Shown here piece after piece: positions 19,247 to 31,692 of a DNA stretch of 64,000 nt. Each line of letters begins with the position of its first letter. The stretch's first letter is position 1. The notes below the pieces were generated by a model. It was not told where the DNA came from, did not search any database, and saw only the letters and a list, made by a program, of their open reading frames with translations. Source of the stretch: Prevotella multiformis DSM 16608 (GTDB lineage: Bacteria; Bacteroidota; Bacteroidia; Bacteroidales; Bacteroidaceae). The position numbers and the translations under genes were made by a program. The stretch covers positions 987,055-1,051,054 of the forward strand of contig NZ_GL872283.1 of assembly GCF_000191065.1 (NCBI RefSeq), read 5' to 3'.

Positions 19247-21970
19247 ATGAGCGAAAAAAGAGTTTATACCTTCGGTAACGGTAAGGCAGAAGGTAAGGCT
19301 GACATGCGGAATCTCCTTGGTGGCAAGGGTGCCAATCTGGCCGAGATGAATCTTATCGGCGTGCCGGTTCCTCCGGGTTTTACAATTACTACCGATGTAT
19401 GTAACGAGTATTTTGAGAAGGGTAAAGAGACTGTAGTGGGTCTGCTGAAAGCGGATGTGGAGAAGAGCGTAAAACATATCGAGACTTTGATGAACTCAAA
19501 GTTCGGTGATCCGGCCAACCCTCTCCTCGTGAGTGTGCGTTCGGGCGCGCGTGCCTCCATGCCGGGAATGATGGATACCATTCTTAACCTTGGTCTGAAC
19601 GACAGTGTCGTCGAGGGATTGGCCAAGAAGACCGGCAATGAGCGTTTCGCTTTTGACAGTTATCGCCGCTTTGTACAGATGTACGGTGATGTGGTGCTGG
19701 GCATGAAGCCGGTAAACAAGGAAGACATCGACCCGTTTGAGGCTATTATACAGAAGGTCAAGGCACAGCGTGGCATCAAACTCGACAATGAAATGACCGT
19801 TGACGAGCTGAAGCAGCTGGTTGTTCTCTTCAAACAGGCAATCAAGGAGCAGACCGGAAAGGACTTCCCGACCGACCCGATGGAGCAGCTCTGGGGGGCG
19901 GTCTGTGCCGTGTTCGACTCCTGGATGAATGAACGTGCCATTCTCTACCGAAAGATGGAAGGCATCCCGCAGGAGTGGGGTACAGCCGTTACTGTCATGG
20001 CCATGGTATTCGGCAACATGGGAGACACCTCGGCGACAGGTGTCTGCTTCTCACGCGATGCGGCAACCGGCGAAAACCGTTTCAACGGAGAGTATCTTAT
20101 CAACGCACAGGGCGAGGATGTCGTTGCCGGCATCCGTACACCGCAGCAGATTACCAAGGAAGGCTCTCTCCGCTGGGCTGCACAGCAGAATATAGACGAG
20201 GAGACGCGCAGTACGAAATATCCCTCGATGGAAGAGGCCATGCCTGAACTGTACGCCCAGCTGTATGCTCTTCAGGACAAGCTGGAGAAACACTACCATG
20301 ACATGCAGGATATGGAGTTTACGGTACAGGAAGGCAAGCTGTGGTTCCTCCAGACACGCAACGGAAAGCGTACGGGTACGGCAATGGTAAAGATTGCCAT
20401 GGACCTGCTTCACGAAGGGGAGATCGACGAGAAGACGGCTCTCCTGCGTTGCGAGCCGAACAAGCTCGACGAACTTCTTCATCCTGTATTCGACAAGGAG
20501 GCGCTGACACAGGTCCATGTCCTGACACGCGGTCTGCCGGCTTCCCCGGGTGCAGCCTGCGGCCAGGTCGTGTTCTTTGCCGATGATGCGACAAAGTGGC
20601 ATGAGGATGGACATCAGGTCATCATGGTACGTATCGAGACTTCTCCGGAGGATCTTGCAGGTATGTCTGCTGCAGAGGGTATCCTGACTGCACGTGGCGG
20701 TATGACCTCGCACGCTGCAGTGGTTGCGCGTGGTATGGGCAAGTGTTGCGTCAGCGGTGCAGGAGCCATCATGGTAGACTATAAGGCACGCACCGTAGAA
20801 ATCGACGGGACTGTAATCCGTGAGGGCGATTATATTTCGCTGAACGGTTCTACAGGTGAAGTCTATGCCGGTGAGGTCAAGACTCGTCCTGCCGAGGTGA
20901 CTGGTGATTTCGCCGAGCTGATGAATCTCTGCAAGAAATATACGAAGCTGGTTGTCCGTACCAATGCTGATACGCCACACGATGCTGAGGTGGCAAGCAA
21001 CTTCGGTGCTGTAGGTATCGGCCTCTGCCGTACGGAGCATATGTTCTTCGAGAATGAGAAAATCAAGGCCATGCGCGAGATGATTCTTGCTGACAGTACC
21101 GAAGACCGTGAGAAAGCACTTGACAAGCTCCTGCCTTATCAGAAACAGGATTTCTATGGTATTCTGAAGTGTATGGACGGCATGCCGGTGAATATCCGCC
21201 TGCTTGACCCGCCTTTGCACGAGTTTGTTCCTCACGACCTGAAGGGCCAGGAAACCATGGCAGAGGAAATGGGCGTAAGTGTTCAGTTTATCCAGGAGCG
21301 GGTAAGCTCGCTTTCCGAACATAACCCAATGCTGGGACTCCGTGGCTGCCGTCTGGGAAATACTTTCCCAGAGATTACCGCCATGCAGACAAAGGCAATC
21401 CTTGGTGCTGCTATCCAGTTGAAGAAAGAGGGATTTGATCCTAAACCGGAAATCATGGTCCCGCTGGTAGGCATCGTCAACGAACTTGATGTCCAGGAGC
21501 ACATCATCCGCAAGACCGCGAGCAAACTCTTCAAAAAAGAAGGAGTGGAAGTTCCGTTCAAGGTGGGTACGATGATTGAGATCCCACGTGCAGCCCTGAC
21601 AGCTGATGTCATTGCAGAGAAGGCGGAATACTTCAGCTTCGGTACAAACGACCTGACGCAGATGACCTTCGGATACAGTCGTGATGATATTGCCAGCTTC
21701 CTGCCAAGCTATCTTGAGAAGAAGATCCTTGATGTCGACCCGTTCCAGGTTCTTGACCAGAAAGGTGTCGGTCAGCTGATCAAGATGGCCGTTGAGAAAG
21801 GACGTAAGACGCGCAAGAACCTTAAATGTGGCATCTGCGGTGAGCATGGCGGTGAGCCCAGTTCTGTCAAGTTCTGTCACCGTGTAGGACTCAATTACGT
21901 GAGCTGCTCTCCATTCCGTGTGCCGATTGCAAGACTTGCAGCGGCGCAGGCAGCAGTGGAAGAAATGTAG
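19247..21970 (+). CDS. ppdK: Pyruvate, phosphate dikinase
   Basis: It interconverts pyruvate, ATP and phosphate with PEP, AMP and pyrophosphate, a PPi-linked step of glycolysis/gluconeogenesis in anaerobes. The 907-residue protein shows the nucleotide-binding domain (GGKGANLAEMNLIGVPVPPGFTI at about 26-48; SVRSGARASMPGMMDT), the swivelling domain with the phosphohistidine GGMTSHAAVVARGMGK (about 485-500) and the PEP/pyruvate barrel (GLCRTEHMFF, GLRGCRLG, CGICGEHGGEP). It is monocistronic with its own promoter. Confidence 0.98.
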   Translation: MSEKRVYTFGNGKAEGKADMRNLLGGKGANLAEMNLIGVPVPPGFTITTDVCNEYFEKGKETVVGLLKADVEKSVKHIETLMNSKFGDPANPLLVSVRSGARASMPGMMDTILNLGLNDSVVEGLAKKTGNERFAFDSYRRFVQMYGDVVLGMKPVNKEDIDPFEAIIQKVKAQRGIKLDNEMTVDELKQLVVLFKQAIKEQTGKDFPTDPMEQLWGAVCAVFDSWMNERAILYRKMEGIPQEWGTAVTVMAMVFGNMGDTSATGVCFSRDAATGENRFNGEYLINAQGEDVVAGIRTPQQITKEGSLRWAAQQNIDEETRSTKYPSMEEAMPELYAQLYALQDKLEKHYHDMQDMEFTVQEGKLWFLQTRNGKRTGTAMVKIAMDLLHEGEIDEKTALLRCEPNKLDELLHPVFDKEALTQVHVLTRGLPASPGAACGQVVFFADDATKWHEDGHQVIMVRIETSPEDLAGMSAAEGILTARGGMTSHAAVVARGMGKCCVSGAGAIMVDYKARTVEIDGTVIREGDYISLNGSTGEVYAGEVKTRPAEVTGDFAELMNLCKKYTKLVVRTNADTPHDAEVASNFGAVGIGLCRTEHMFFENEKIKAMREMILADSTEDREKALDKLLPYQKQDFYGILKCMDGMPVNIRLLDPPLHEFVPHDLKGQETMAEEMGVSVQFIQERVSSLSEHNPMLGLRGCRLGNTFPEITAMQTKAILGAAIQLKKEGFDPKPEIMVPLVGIVNELDVQEHIIRKTASKLFKKEGVEVPFKVGTMIEIPRAALTADVIAEKAEYFSFGTNDLTQMTFGYSRDDIASFLPSYLEKKILDVDPFQVLDQKGVGQLIKMAVEKGRKTRKNLKCGICGEHGGEPSSVKFCHRVGLNYVSCSPFRVPIARLAAAQAAVEEM

Positions 21971-22583
21971 TGATTTCTTACAATACAGTGTATTGGGCTG
22001 TGACTCCTTATTAAAACAAGGGGTTGCAGCCTAATTTCGTAAAGGGAAGAATGTCCATTTTTCCTTATACATCATTGATTATATGTAGGGGGAATGTATC
22101 TGGGTGGAGGCTTTCTTCACGGATTCCAGTCTGTAAGAAAAGAAACGGACTTCTTTGTTGTGCATCTGTAAGTCTGCTTACCCCAAATCGGTCATTAGAG
22201 ATTTTCAAAAGCAAACAGTTACAAAGATATTCTTCTGCTGTCTGAAAGGTGTATGGTAAGCTGACTATTTGCGTGTACTCGACGTTTTTTGGTAAAAATG
22301 AAATCGATTTAATCTAATGATTGATTTGGGTTTATCAGACGGATGTACAATGACTGGTTGTCATTTAGACAGGAACCGGATGAGGGAGAAGAGCAGGCAG
22401 ACCGGTGTACTGTGGGAAACCGGCCGATGTGCGCTCAGACCTTCTCCTTGCACGGGCGGTTCCTGTTCACGATAAGACCTCTGCAAAGCTCTATTTGTCT
22501 CAAAGCCATATATATGATCATCAACAACCTACACCTCTCGAGCATCTCGTGTAAGGGAGTTCGGCGGAGGTTTCACGATATGA
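21971..22583. other. Intergenic stretch without a supported gene
   Basis: About 610 nt between convergent ppdK and the helicase gene. The short open frames here lack family resemblance and run through the downstream terminator or antisense to the helicase tail. I see no tRNA fold or array. Confidence 0.5.
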
Positions 22584-22619
22584 AAAAGCCCGTAACCAAG
22601 GTTCAAGTGGTTACGGGCA
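22584..22619 (-). terminator. Terminator of the DEAD-box helicase gene
   Basis: On the minus strand GCCCGTAACCA and TGGTTACGGGC form a perfect 11-bp stem with a 9-nt loop, followed by TTTTT. It lies 25 nt after the helicase stop. Confidence 0.9.
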
Positions 22620-22644
22620 TGATGCTCGGATTGTCGCTTTATGC

Positions 22645-24363
<1,719 letters not shown>

Positions 24364-24427
24364 ATTCTACTGTTTTTCCCTTCTTCACAAAGGGTTGTTC
24401 TTAATTCGTTTTGTTCTATATGCCTGA

Positions 24428-25645
24428 TCAGCTCGGCGCATGGCGGTAGCAGAAGTAGGCGATGACGGCAAAGATAATGTTCGGTATCCATGCTGCCAGA
24501 AGCGGCGGTGTGTCCGACTGGATGGCAAAGGTGGAAGATACTGTCTGAAGCATGATGTAGCTGAAACTCAATGCCAGGCCGATGCCCAGATACAGTCCCA
24601 TGCCGCCCTTGCGCTTGCGGGAAGAGAGAGACAGACCGATGATGGTGAGGATGAAGGACGAGAACGACATGGCTATGCGCTTGTGGAACTCCACCTCATA
24701 CTGCACCACATTGCCTGACCCGCGGCTTGTCTGCTTGGAGATATAATCCAGCAGTTCCGGCGAAGTGAAGGTCTCCTGCTGTCCCTTGGAATAGACAAGG
24801 TCGGTAGGCTCCATAAGCAGAACGGTATCCTTTGAGGCACCGCTCTGGATATGTTCCTTCAGTCCCTTGAGGGTTCTTGTCTTCCAGTTGCTAAGTCTCC
24901 AATGGAATTTCGTGTCGGCAACCGTGTCATACTGGATTTCCATTGCCGTCATGTGACTGACGATCTTCTTGTCTTTGATCTTCACCAGCGAAAACCCGTA
25001 CCCCCTTTTGTATTGGTTGTCATAATGCTGGATGTAGGCCGTTGTGTTCTTTGAAACATACAACTGGACGTTCTCCGCCGATGTGTTCTTCTTTGAATTG
25101 CGGTAAAGCGACTCGAAGTTCTGGCGGATGACCGTGCCATGAGGTATGACAAAGCTGTTCAGGTAGAACGTCAGCCCGGCGATGAGGACACATGAAATCA
25201 TGTAGGGACGCATCAGCCGCTTGATCGACACACCGGCCGCCAGCATGGCTATTATCTCCGAATTTCCGGCCAGCTTGGAGGTGAAGAAGATGACGGCGAT
25301 GAATACGAACAGCGGTGAAAAGAGGTTTGAGTAATAAGGGATGAAGTTGGCGTAATAGTCAAATACTATCGCCCGCCACGGTGCATGGTACTGTGTGAAC
25401 TTCGATAGATTCTCGTTGAAGTCGAATACAATCGCAATGGAGATGATCAGCAGGATGGCATAGATATATGTACCGATGAACTTCCTGATGATGTACCAGT
25501 CCAGAATACCGATGTAACGAGTAGGGGAGAGCAGACGAAGCACATGTCCGATCTTCTTCAGAAAGGGCAGGTGTCCGGCAGCGTGTTGTCCGGAGAGCCG
25601 GACGAACCGGCCTGTTATGTCAACAATCTTTTTGACCTTACTCAT
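24428..25645 (-). CDS. LptF/LptG-family lipopolysaccharide export permease
   Basis: An inner-membrane permease of the YjgP/YjgQ family, which with LptB extracts LPS from the inner membrane. The 405-residue protein has membrane helices near the N-terminus (IGTYIYAILLIISIAIVF), in the FIPYYSNLFSPLFVFIAVIFF region and a C-terminal group ending WIPNIIFAVIAYF. A periplasmic beta-rich domain lies between. The start at 25645 gives about 40 residues before the conserved ILDWYIIRKF, longer than usual. It lies 11 nt after tgt, in a lon-tgt-lptF/G order. Confidence 0.88.
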   Translation of the reverse strand: MSKVKKIVDITGRFVRLSGQHAAGHLPFLKKIGHVLRLLSPTRYIGILDWYIIRKFIGTYIYAILLIISIAIVFDFNENLSKFTQYHAPWRAIVFDYYANFIPYYSNLFSPLFVFIAVIFFTSKLAGNSEIIAMLAAGVSIKRLMRPYMISCVLIAGLTFYLNSFVIPHGTVIRQNFESLYRNSKKNTSAENVQLYVSKNTTAYIQHYDNQYKRGYGFSLVKIKDKKIVSHMTAMEIQYDTVADTKFHWRLSNWKTRTLKGLKEHIQSGASKDTVLLMEPTDLVYSKGQQETFTSPELLDYISKQTSRGSGNVVQYEVEFHKRIAMSFSSFILTIIGLSLSSRKRKGGMGLYLGIGLALSFSYIMLQTVSSTFAIQSDTPPLLAAWIPNIIFAVIAYFCYRHAPS

Positions 25646-25656
25646 TTCACTTCTCC

Positions 25657-26784
25657 TTAGATTCTTCTTCCCAGCTGGTCGATGACGGAGGCCTTCCACT
25701 GCACGAAGTCGCCTTGCTCGATATGCGTCCGCGCATCCGTCACGAGACGGAGGTAGAAGGCCAGATTGTGGATGCTGGCAATCTGCATGGCAAGCAGTTC
25801 CCCGGCCTTGAAAAGGTGGTGGAGATAGGCCTTGCTTGTCACCAGATCCACGTCACAGCCTCCGGGGTCTATCGGCGAGAAGTCATCTTCCCATTTCTTG
25901 TTCTTCATGTTCATCGTGCCGTCGTAGGTGAAGAGCATGGCATTACGGCCGTTACGGGTCGGCATGACACAGTCGAACATATCCACTCCCCGCTCAATCG
26001 CCTCCAGGATGTTCTGCGGTGTGCCGACACCCATCAGATAACGGGGCTTGTCTTTAGGCAGGATTTCATTGACCACCTCGATCATCTCGTACATCACTTC
26101 CGTCGGTTCGCCGACTGCCAGACCGCCGATGGCATTGCCGTCTGCCCCCTTGTCTGCCACGAACCGGGCTGCCTCACGCCGCAGATCCTTGTAGGTACAC
26201 CCCTGCACGATCGGAAAGAGACTCTGCTTGTAACCATAGAGAGGCTCTGTCTCATTGAACCGTCTGATACAGCGGTCCAGCCAGCGCTGCGTCAGTCCCA
26301 GGCTCTTCTTGGCATAGGCATAGTCGCTCTTGCCGGGAGGGCATTCATCCAGTGCCATCATGATGTCAGCACCGATGACACGTTCGGTATCCATGACATT
26401 CTCTGGGGTGAAGATATGTCTGGAACCGTCGATATGGCTTCTGAACTCACAGCCTTCCTCCGTCAGTTTGCGAATACCCGTCAGCGAGAACACCTGAAAA
26501 CCGCCCGAGTCGGTCAGGATGGGACGCTCCCAGCCATTGAAGCCATGCAGACCTCCGGCCGCCCGGAGTATATCCAGTCCCGGCCGCAGATAAAGATGAT
26601 AAGTGTTGCCGAGGATGATCTGTGCCTTGACCTGCCGGCGCAGTTCCTCAAAGTGTACCCCTTTTACAGAGCCGACAGTACCGACAGGCATGAAGACTGG
26701 CGTCCTTATCTGTCCGTGGTCGGTCGTAATGACACCTGTCCGGGCCTCACTGGCAGTATCCGTATGCTGTAATTCAAATGTCAT
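25657..26784 (-). CDS. tgt: Queuine tRNA-ribosyltransferase (Tgt)
   Basis: Tgt exchanges guanine-34 of GUN-anticodon tRNAs for the queuosine precursor. The 375-residue protein has VGTVGSVKGV, the catalytic-region DSGGFQVFSLTGIRK, GGLAVGEP, LMGVGTPQNILEAIERGVDMFDCVMPTRNGRNA and the terminal KAYLHHLF...HNLAFYLRL. The usual zinc-ligand cluster C-x-C-x2-C before the last segment is not there: the sequence reads DPGGCDVDLVTSKAYLHHLF with one cysteine. The gene overlaps the end of lon by 4 nt (ATGA), indicating translational coupling. Confidence 0.94.
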   Translation of the reverse strand: MTFELQHTDTASEARTGVITTDHGQIRTPVFMPVGTVGSVKGVHFEELRRQVKAQIILGNTYHLYLRPGLDILRAAGGLHGFNGWERPILTDSGGFQVFSLTGIRKLTEEGCEFRSHIDGSRHIFTPENVMDTERVIGADIMMALDECPPGKSDYAYAKKSLGLTQRWLDRCIRRFNETEPLYGYKQSLFPIVQGCTYKDLRREAARFVADKGADGNAIGGLAVGEPTEVMYEMIEVVNEILPKDKPRYLMGVGTPQNILEAIERGVDMFDCVMPTRNGRNAMLFTYDGTMNMKNKKWEDDFSPIDPGGCDVDLVTSKAYLHHLFKAGELLAMQIASIHNLAFYLRLVTDARTHIEQGDFVQWKASVIDQLGRRI

Positions 26785-29249
26785 TTTTTGATGCTCTCTT
26801 TCTTGTCTTCAGTAATGGTGAACTCTACCGGGTGATTGACTTTCTCATCGGTCAATGCAAAGTCCCATACCTGCTGGATGTTCTCTACGAAATGGAATTC
26901 CAGTCCCTTGCGATAGACTTCAGGTATCTCCTCAATGTCTTTCCTGTTCTCTGAACACATGACAATGTCGGTGATGCCGGCCCGCTTGGCAGCCAGAATC
27001 TTCTCCTTGATACCGCCGACCGGCAATACTTTTCCACGCAAGGTTATCTCACCCGTCATGGCCGTGTTCTTGCGGACCTTGCGCTGTGTGAGTGCCGAGG
27101 CAATACTTGTCGCAATGGTGATGCCCGCTGACGGCCCGTCCTTCGGGGTGGCCCCTTCCGGCACATGGATGTGGATGTTCCATTGTTCAAAGATGCGGTG
27201 GTCGACACCGAGCGCATCAATATGCGCCTTGACATACTCCAGTGCAATGACGGCCGACTCCTTCATCACATCGCCGAGATTTCCTGTCAGCGTCAGCTTG
27301 CCGGCTTTTCCCTTTGAAAGCGAGGTCTCGATGAAAAGAATCTCACCACCGACACTGGTCCATGCAAGTCCTGTCACGACACCGGCATACTTGTTCCCCT
27401 GGTAGATGTCGCGTGTGAAAGGCGGCTTGCCCAGCAGGTCCTCCAGCTTGTCCGGCGTGATCTTCGTATAAGGCAGCTGCCCGTCCAAGGCCTGTCTGTA
27501 AGCCAGCTTGCGCATGGCTTTGTTGATCTGCTTCTCCAGCTGGCGCACACCGCTCTCACGGGTATAGCTTTCAATGATCTTTTCCAAGGTAGCCTTGGCG
27601 AACTTCGGTTTCTCTTCCAACTGGTCCAGACCGGTGTTCTCAAGTTCCTTGGGAATCAGATGACGCTTGGCAATCTCTATCTTCTCTTCCGTGATATAGC
27701 CTGACACCTCTATCAGTTCCATGCGGTCGAGCAGGGGGCGGGGAATGGTGTTGAGGTCGTTGGCCGTTGCGATGAACAGCACCTTCGACAGGTCGTAATC
27801 CATGTCGAGGTAGTTGTCATGGAAGGCAGAGTTCTGTTCGGGGTCGAGCACCTCCAGCAGGGCGGACGACGGATCACCATTGATGGTGTTCTGAGTGACC
27901 TTGTCTATCTCGTCGAGGATGAACACGGGGTTTGAAGAGCCCGCTTTCTGGATGTTCTTGATGATGCGTCCGGGCATGGCGCCGATATAGGTCTTGCGAT
28001 GCCCCCTGATTTCGGACTCGTCATGCAGTCCGCCCAGAGAGACGCGTACATACCTGCGCTTCATGGCTTCCGCAATACTCTTTCCCAGACTGGTCTTGCC
28101 CACCCCCGGCGGGCCGTAGAGGCAGAGGATGGGTGACTTCAGACTGCCGCGCAGCTGGAGGACGGCGATGTATTCAAGGATACGTTCCTTCACTTTCTCC
28201 ATGCCATAGTGGTCCTTGTCCAGGATGCGCCTTGCGCGTTTCAGGTCGAGGTCGTCCTTGGTATATTCGTTCCAGGGCAGGTTGACCATCGTCTGCAGAT
28301 AGTTCACCTGCACACTGTAGTCCGGGCTTTGCGGGTTCAGCGTATCCAGCTTGTCCAGTTCTCTCTGGAAAGTCTTGGCGACCTCGTCCGGCCATTTCTT
28401 GTCCCTTGCCTTGTCGATCAGTTCCTTCTTGTCGGGTGCGGCGTCACCGTCGCCCAGTTCCTCCTTGATGTTCTTGATCTGCTGGTGCAGGAAGTATTCA
28501 CGCTGCTGCTCGTCAAGGTCTTCGCGGGTCTTAGAACGGATGTCCTGACGGAGATGCTGGAACTGTATTTCACGGTTGAGCACCTTCATCAATGTAAACA
28601 GCCGATCCTTGATGGAATTTTCTTCCAGCAGTCGGATCTTGTCGGTTACGGGGAAAGGCATCGTCGCACAGACGTAATTCACGGCAACGACAGGATTGTT
28701 GATGTTGTCGAGAGCGAACTGCGAATCGTCCGGAATGTCGTCACTGCCGTGGATATACTCCTTTGCCACCATCTTCATGTCTTCGACCGCTGTCGAGAAC
28801 TCCGTGTCTTTCTTCGGTTCCGGTTCTTCAGGCAAGGAGGCCGTGAGGCCTTTCATGAAAGGTTCGACGGCCGTAACCTCTTTGATCCGGCATTTGCCAA
28901 GTCCCTGCAGGATTACCGTGCGGTTGTTGCCCTCATAGTTCCCTGGCATGTCAAAGGCGCGGACGAAGCGGGCATAGATTCCCGTCATGTAGATGTCGTC
29001 TGCCTGTGGATCATTGACATTGCTGTCCTTCTGACTGACAATGGCAATGACGGCATTCGGATTCTCCTCCAGGTATTTGACGAGCTCCAAGGTCGGTTTC
29101 CTGCCAACGAGGATGGGGGAGAGGATGCCCGGGAACATCACGAGATTACGGGTGACGAAGATGGGGACTTCCCCGTCGACCTGTATGTTCAGGTCGGGCA
29201 GATCACCCTCGTAATCCGTGATCATCTGTATAGAGCTGTTTTGTTTCAT
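26781..29249 (-). CDS. lon: ATP-dependent protease Lon
   Basis: Lon degrades misfolded and regulatory proteins in the cytosol. The 822-residue protein has the N-terminal substrate domain ([21 protein letters not shown] at about 30-50), a coiled region near 240-290, Walker [14 protein letters not shown], Walker [10 protein letters not shown] and the protease domain. The catalytic serine is in [13 protein letters not shown], with the partner lysine in [15 protein letters not shown]. It is followed by tgt and the lptF/G-type gene on the same strand. Confidence 0.98.
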   Translation of the reverse strand: MKQNSSIQMITDYEGDLPDLNIQVDGEVPIFVTRNLVMFPGILSPILVGRKPTLELVKYLEENPNAVIAIVSQKDSNVNDPQADDIYMTGIYARFVRAFDMPGNYEGNNRTVILQGLGKCRIKEVTAVEPFMKGLTASLPEEPEPKKDTEFSTAVEDMKMVAKEYIHGSDDIPDDSQFALDNINNPVVAVNYVCATMPFPVTDKIRLLEENSIKDRLFTLMKVLNREIQFQHLRQDIRSKTREDLDEQQREYFLHQQIKNIKEELGDGDAAPDKKELIDKARDKKWPDEVAKTFQRELDKLDTLNPQSPDYSVQVNYLQTMVNLPWNEYTKDDLDLKRARRILDKDHYGMEKVKERILEYIAVLQLRGSLKSPILCLYGPPGVGKTSLGKSIAEAMKRRYVRVSLGGLHDESEIRGHRKTYIGAMPGRIIKNIQKAGSSNPVFILDEIDKVTQNTINGDPSSALLEVLDPEQNSAFHDNYLDMDYDLSKVLFIATANDLNTIPRPLLDRMELIEVSGYITEEKIEIAKRHLIPKELENTGLDQLEEKPKFAKATLEKIIESYTRESGVRQLEKQINKAMRKLAYRQALDGQLPYTKITPDKLEDLLGKPPFTRDIYQGNKYAGVVTGLAWTSVGGEILFIETSLSKGKAGKLTLTGNLGDVMKESAVIALEYVKAHIDALGVDHRIFEQWNIHIHVPEGATPKDGPSAGITIATSIASALTQRKVRKNTAMTGEITLRGKVLPVGGIKEKILAAKRAGITDIVMCSENRKDIEEIPEVYRKGLEFHFVENIQQVWDFALTDEKVNHPVEFTITEDKKESIKK

Positions 29250-29277
29250 AAAGTTCTTTTATTCCTATTTTAGCGTG

Positions 29278-29309
29278 CAAAGTTACAAAATAAAACCGAA
29301 AGACTGAAA
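29278..29309 (-). promoter_or_regulatory. Promoter of lon
   Basis: On the minus strand TAACTTTG (29278-29285) is a full -7 match. TTTC (29306-29309), 20 nt upstream, is a one-base variant of the -33 TTTG. The rest of the 29250-29563 interval contains no gene that I can support. Confidence 0.55.
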
Positions 29310-29563
29310 GAATAGAACGGCTTTAACTATGTAAGGCAGCCCCTGAAAACCACTTTTGGCGGATAATTCCCTTCTGGGGGATCGGATTTTGCCGTCTTCC
29401 GGAGAGCGGGTTGTAAGCTATGCGATGGAAGAGAAAGCCGAAGAGAGGCATGAGGCCTAATGGGCGGAAGGGCTGACTGGCGGCATCGTTCCGGCAGACC
29501 GGTGTAGCGTTTTCCGGGGCTTGCCTGTGGCCTGTCGCCTTGCCGTATCGTTTCCCGTCCGCC

Positions 29564-30262
29564 CTACCGGATATAGAAGGTGTCTGTCAGCTGTTTATAC
29601 CATTCTGTCCGGGTGCCGTCAGGCCGGGAGAGCGTCTCCTCGCTCACGGTGCAATGATCCGGCATCCCCTTTGTAAATTCTAACAGACAACGTTTTACCG
29701 GCTTCGACCCTTTGGTCCTTATCCTCACGGTCTTCTGCATTGACAATCCGTTGAATAACGCCTCCGGTTCAAGTATCCCTTTATTCTCTGCAGGGATGAT
29801 CACCGAGAGTGTGCCGCCCTCTTTGAGAAGTCCTGCCGCATGGCGGGCAAGCTCTCCGTACGAGAGCGTATCCGTATGCCTTGCAGCAGCTCTCTGCTGT
29901 AAGGGATTCTTTAATGAATTGATGAAATAGGGAGGATTGCACACAATGGCATCGTATGGCCTGTCTGCCTGTGCCCGGTAGCGTTGCAGTGTCACGCCGA
30001 TAACGCTTATCCTGTCCTTGAACGGCGACCGCATGATGTTGAGCCGGGCATCAGCCAAAGCCCCCTCGTCCATCTCTATGGCATCAATATGTGCTGAAGG
30101 AAACCGCTGTGCCATCATCAGGGCGATAAGTCCTGTGCCTGTTCCGATATCGAGGATGTGTGCGCCTCCTTCCGCCCATGCTCCCAGCAGGACACCGTCC
30201 GTCCCGACCTTCATGGCCGTCCGGTGCTGGGTAATATGAAATTTCTTGAATGTGAAGCCCAT
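29564..30262 (-). CDS. tRNA1(Val) (adenine-37-N6)-methyltransferase, TrmN6/YfiC family
   Basis: A SAM-dependent methyltransferase of 232 residues. The SAM-binding DIGTGTGLIALMMAQRFP lies at about 39-56, and the substrate motif NPPYF, typical of N6-adenine methyltransferases, near 110. The N-terminal FKKFHITQHRTAMKVGTDGVLLGAW is characteristic of YfiC. The start at 30262 was chosen over 30295 because the family begins at MGFTFKKF. A target of A37 in tRNA-Val is inferred from the family. Confidence 0.87.
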   Translation of the reverse strand: MGFTFKKFHITQHRTAMKVGTDGVLLGAWAEGGAHILDIGTGTGLIALMMAQRFPSAHIDAIEMDEGALADARLNIMRSPFKDRISVIGVTLQRYRAQADRPYDAIVCNPPYFINSLKNPLQQRAAARHTDTLSYGELARHAAGLLKEGGTLSVIIPAENKGILEPEALFNGLSMQKTVRIRTKGSKPVKRCLLEFTKGMPDHCTVSEETLSRPDGTRTEWYKQLTDTFYIR

Positions 30263-30464
30263 CTTGGCAAGTCTATCAGAAATGAATACAGGCAAGGTCT
30301 CCGCCCGGCCTTTTCTCTTTGTTTTCCGGTCGCTTCAGACCTTGCATTTCCGTCGCCCGACCTTTCCCCGGAGGGGTTGTACAGACCGTTGCCGCCCGGA
30401 GGCAGGCCGGTCGGATAGGGGAGGGAGCGGTACGCCATGCGCCGGCGACCCGTCGGGGCAGTCC

Positions 30465-31496
30465 TTAGATATTCAGCTTGCGCAGCAGGTTCCTGTTGAG
30501 GGCCTGCACTTTCCGGCTCTGTCTTGAAATATCCTGCCGCATCAGGTCGATGTTGTAGAAAAGCTCGGAGAAGGCCGTCTGCACGATATTCGGCTGCCGG
30601 TAGTCTTTGTTCCCCGTGGGGTTCACCACGATGTTGATGCCCTTGGGGACGATGGAGATGTCCACGTCGGCACCTGTCATGACCGGGTCGCCGTCATAAT
30701 GGATGTATCCTTCCTTTTTCCTGCGGATATGGATGTGCGAGGCTCTGAAAGTCTTTATCTTCAGATTCTTGTCCAGCGTCTTGTTGAAGAGTTCTATGGC
30801 TACCTGGGGAGCGTCAATGAGGTCGAAAGGCTCCATGACGATAATGTCGAGCAGTCCGTCGCTCATGGAAGCCTGCGGGGCGATGTAGGCATTGTTGCCG
30901 TACTGCGAGGCATTAGCTGCCGAGACGAGGAAAGCCTTGTAGCTGTGCGTCCCCTCTTCGTCCTCTATCTCGTAGGTCTCGGGCTTGTAGGTCAGTCCTT
31001 CCTCGAGGATCTTCTGCATATAGGTGATGGGTCCCCGCTTGCCGGCCTCCGCAAACTTCATGGAGATGAAGGCATCGAAGCCCATCCCGCAGGTGCAGAA
31101 GAAAGGATGCCCGTTGATGACGCCGTAGTCGAGTGTATGCACTTCGCAGGCGTTGAGGATGTCGATGCACTTCTTCAGGTTCATCGGCAGGTTCAGGTGC
31201 CTTGCGAGGCCATTCCCCGATCCGCAGGGCAGTATTCCCATGGCGGTCTCTGTGCTGGCAAGTGCTCTGCCGACTTCGTTGACCGTGCCGTCTCCGCCCA
31301 CGGCGACGACGATGTCGGTGCCTTCCCGCGCCGCTTCCCGTGCAAGTTCCGTGGCATGGCCGGCATATTTCGTTTCAGCAATGCGGTAGTCAAATTTCTC
31401 CTTGTCGAGCCGTTCTTCTATCAGGCCGGGGATACCGGCTTTGCTGACGGTCCCCGATATGGGATTGAGGATGAAAATGAGATTTTTCTTATTCAT
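30465..31496 (-). CDS. Diacylglycerol/sphingoid-base kinase family protein
   Basis: This is a member of the lipid kinase superfamily that includes bacterial DgkB/YegS and eukaryotic sphingosine kinases (LCB5). The 343-residue product shows IFILNPISGTVSKA at the start, the nucleotide loop VVAVGGDGTVNEVG (about 61-74) and GILPCGSGNGLARHL. The last ~50 residues are basic and helical. It diverges from the serine palmitoyltransferase gene, which makes a sphingoid-base or related lipid substrate plausible. That link is an inference. Confidence 0.85.
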   Translation of the reverse strand: MNKKNLIFILNPISGTVSKAGIPGLIEERLDKEKFDYRIAETKYAGHATELAREAAREGTDIVVAVGGDGTVNEVGRALASTETAMGILPCGSGNGLARHLNLPMNLKKCIDILNACEVHTLDYGVINGHPFFCTCGMGFDAFISMKFAEAGKRGPITYMQKILEEGLTYKPETYEIEDEEGTHSYKAFLVSAANASQYGNNAYIAPQASMSDGLLDIIVMEPFDLIDAPQVAIELFNKTLDKNLKIKTFRASHIHIRRKKEGYIHYDGDPVMTGADVDISIVPKGINIVVNPTGNKDYRQPNIVQTAFSELFYNIDLMRQDISRQSRKVQALNRNLLRKLNI

Positions 31497-31692
31497 TGTG
31501 CCAAATTCATCAGCGCATGGTTTGTCCGGACAAAGATACGTATTTATCGGCTATATCCTTGGTGGATATGGGTGAAAAAAACTTTAAAAAACACTTTTCC
31601 AATCAAAATATCCGTTTTGTCATTCTAAATTAGTAACTTTGCAGCCTGAAAAATAATTTTATGTGGCCATTGGCTACACCTTATTGAATATA

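Noticed and set aside
20051..21880. Long minus-strand open frame of about 609 codons opposite ppdK
   Set aside because: It lies wholly antisense to a clearly functional gene, has no family resemblance and no promoter; it is a by-product of codon bias.
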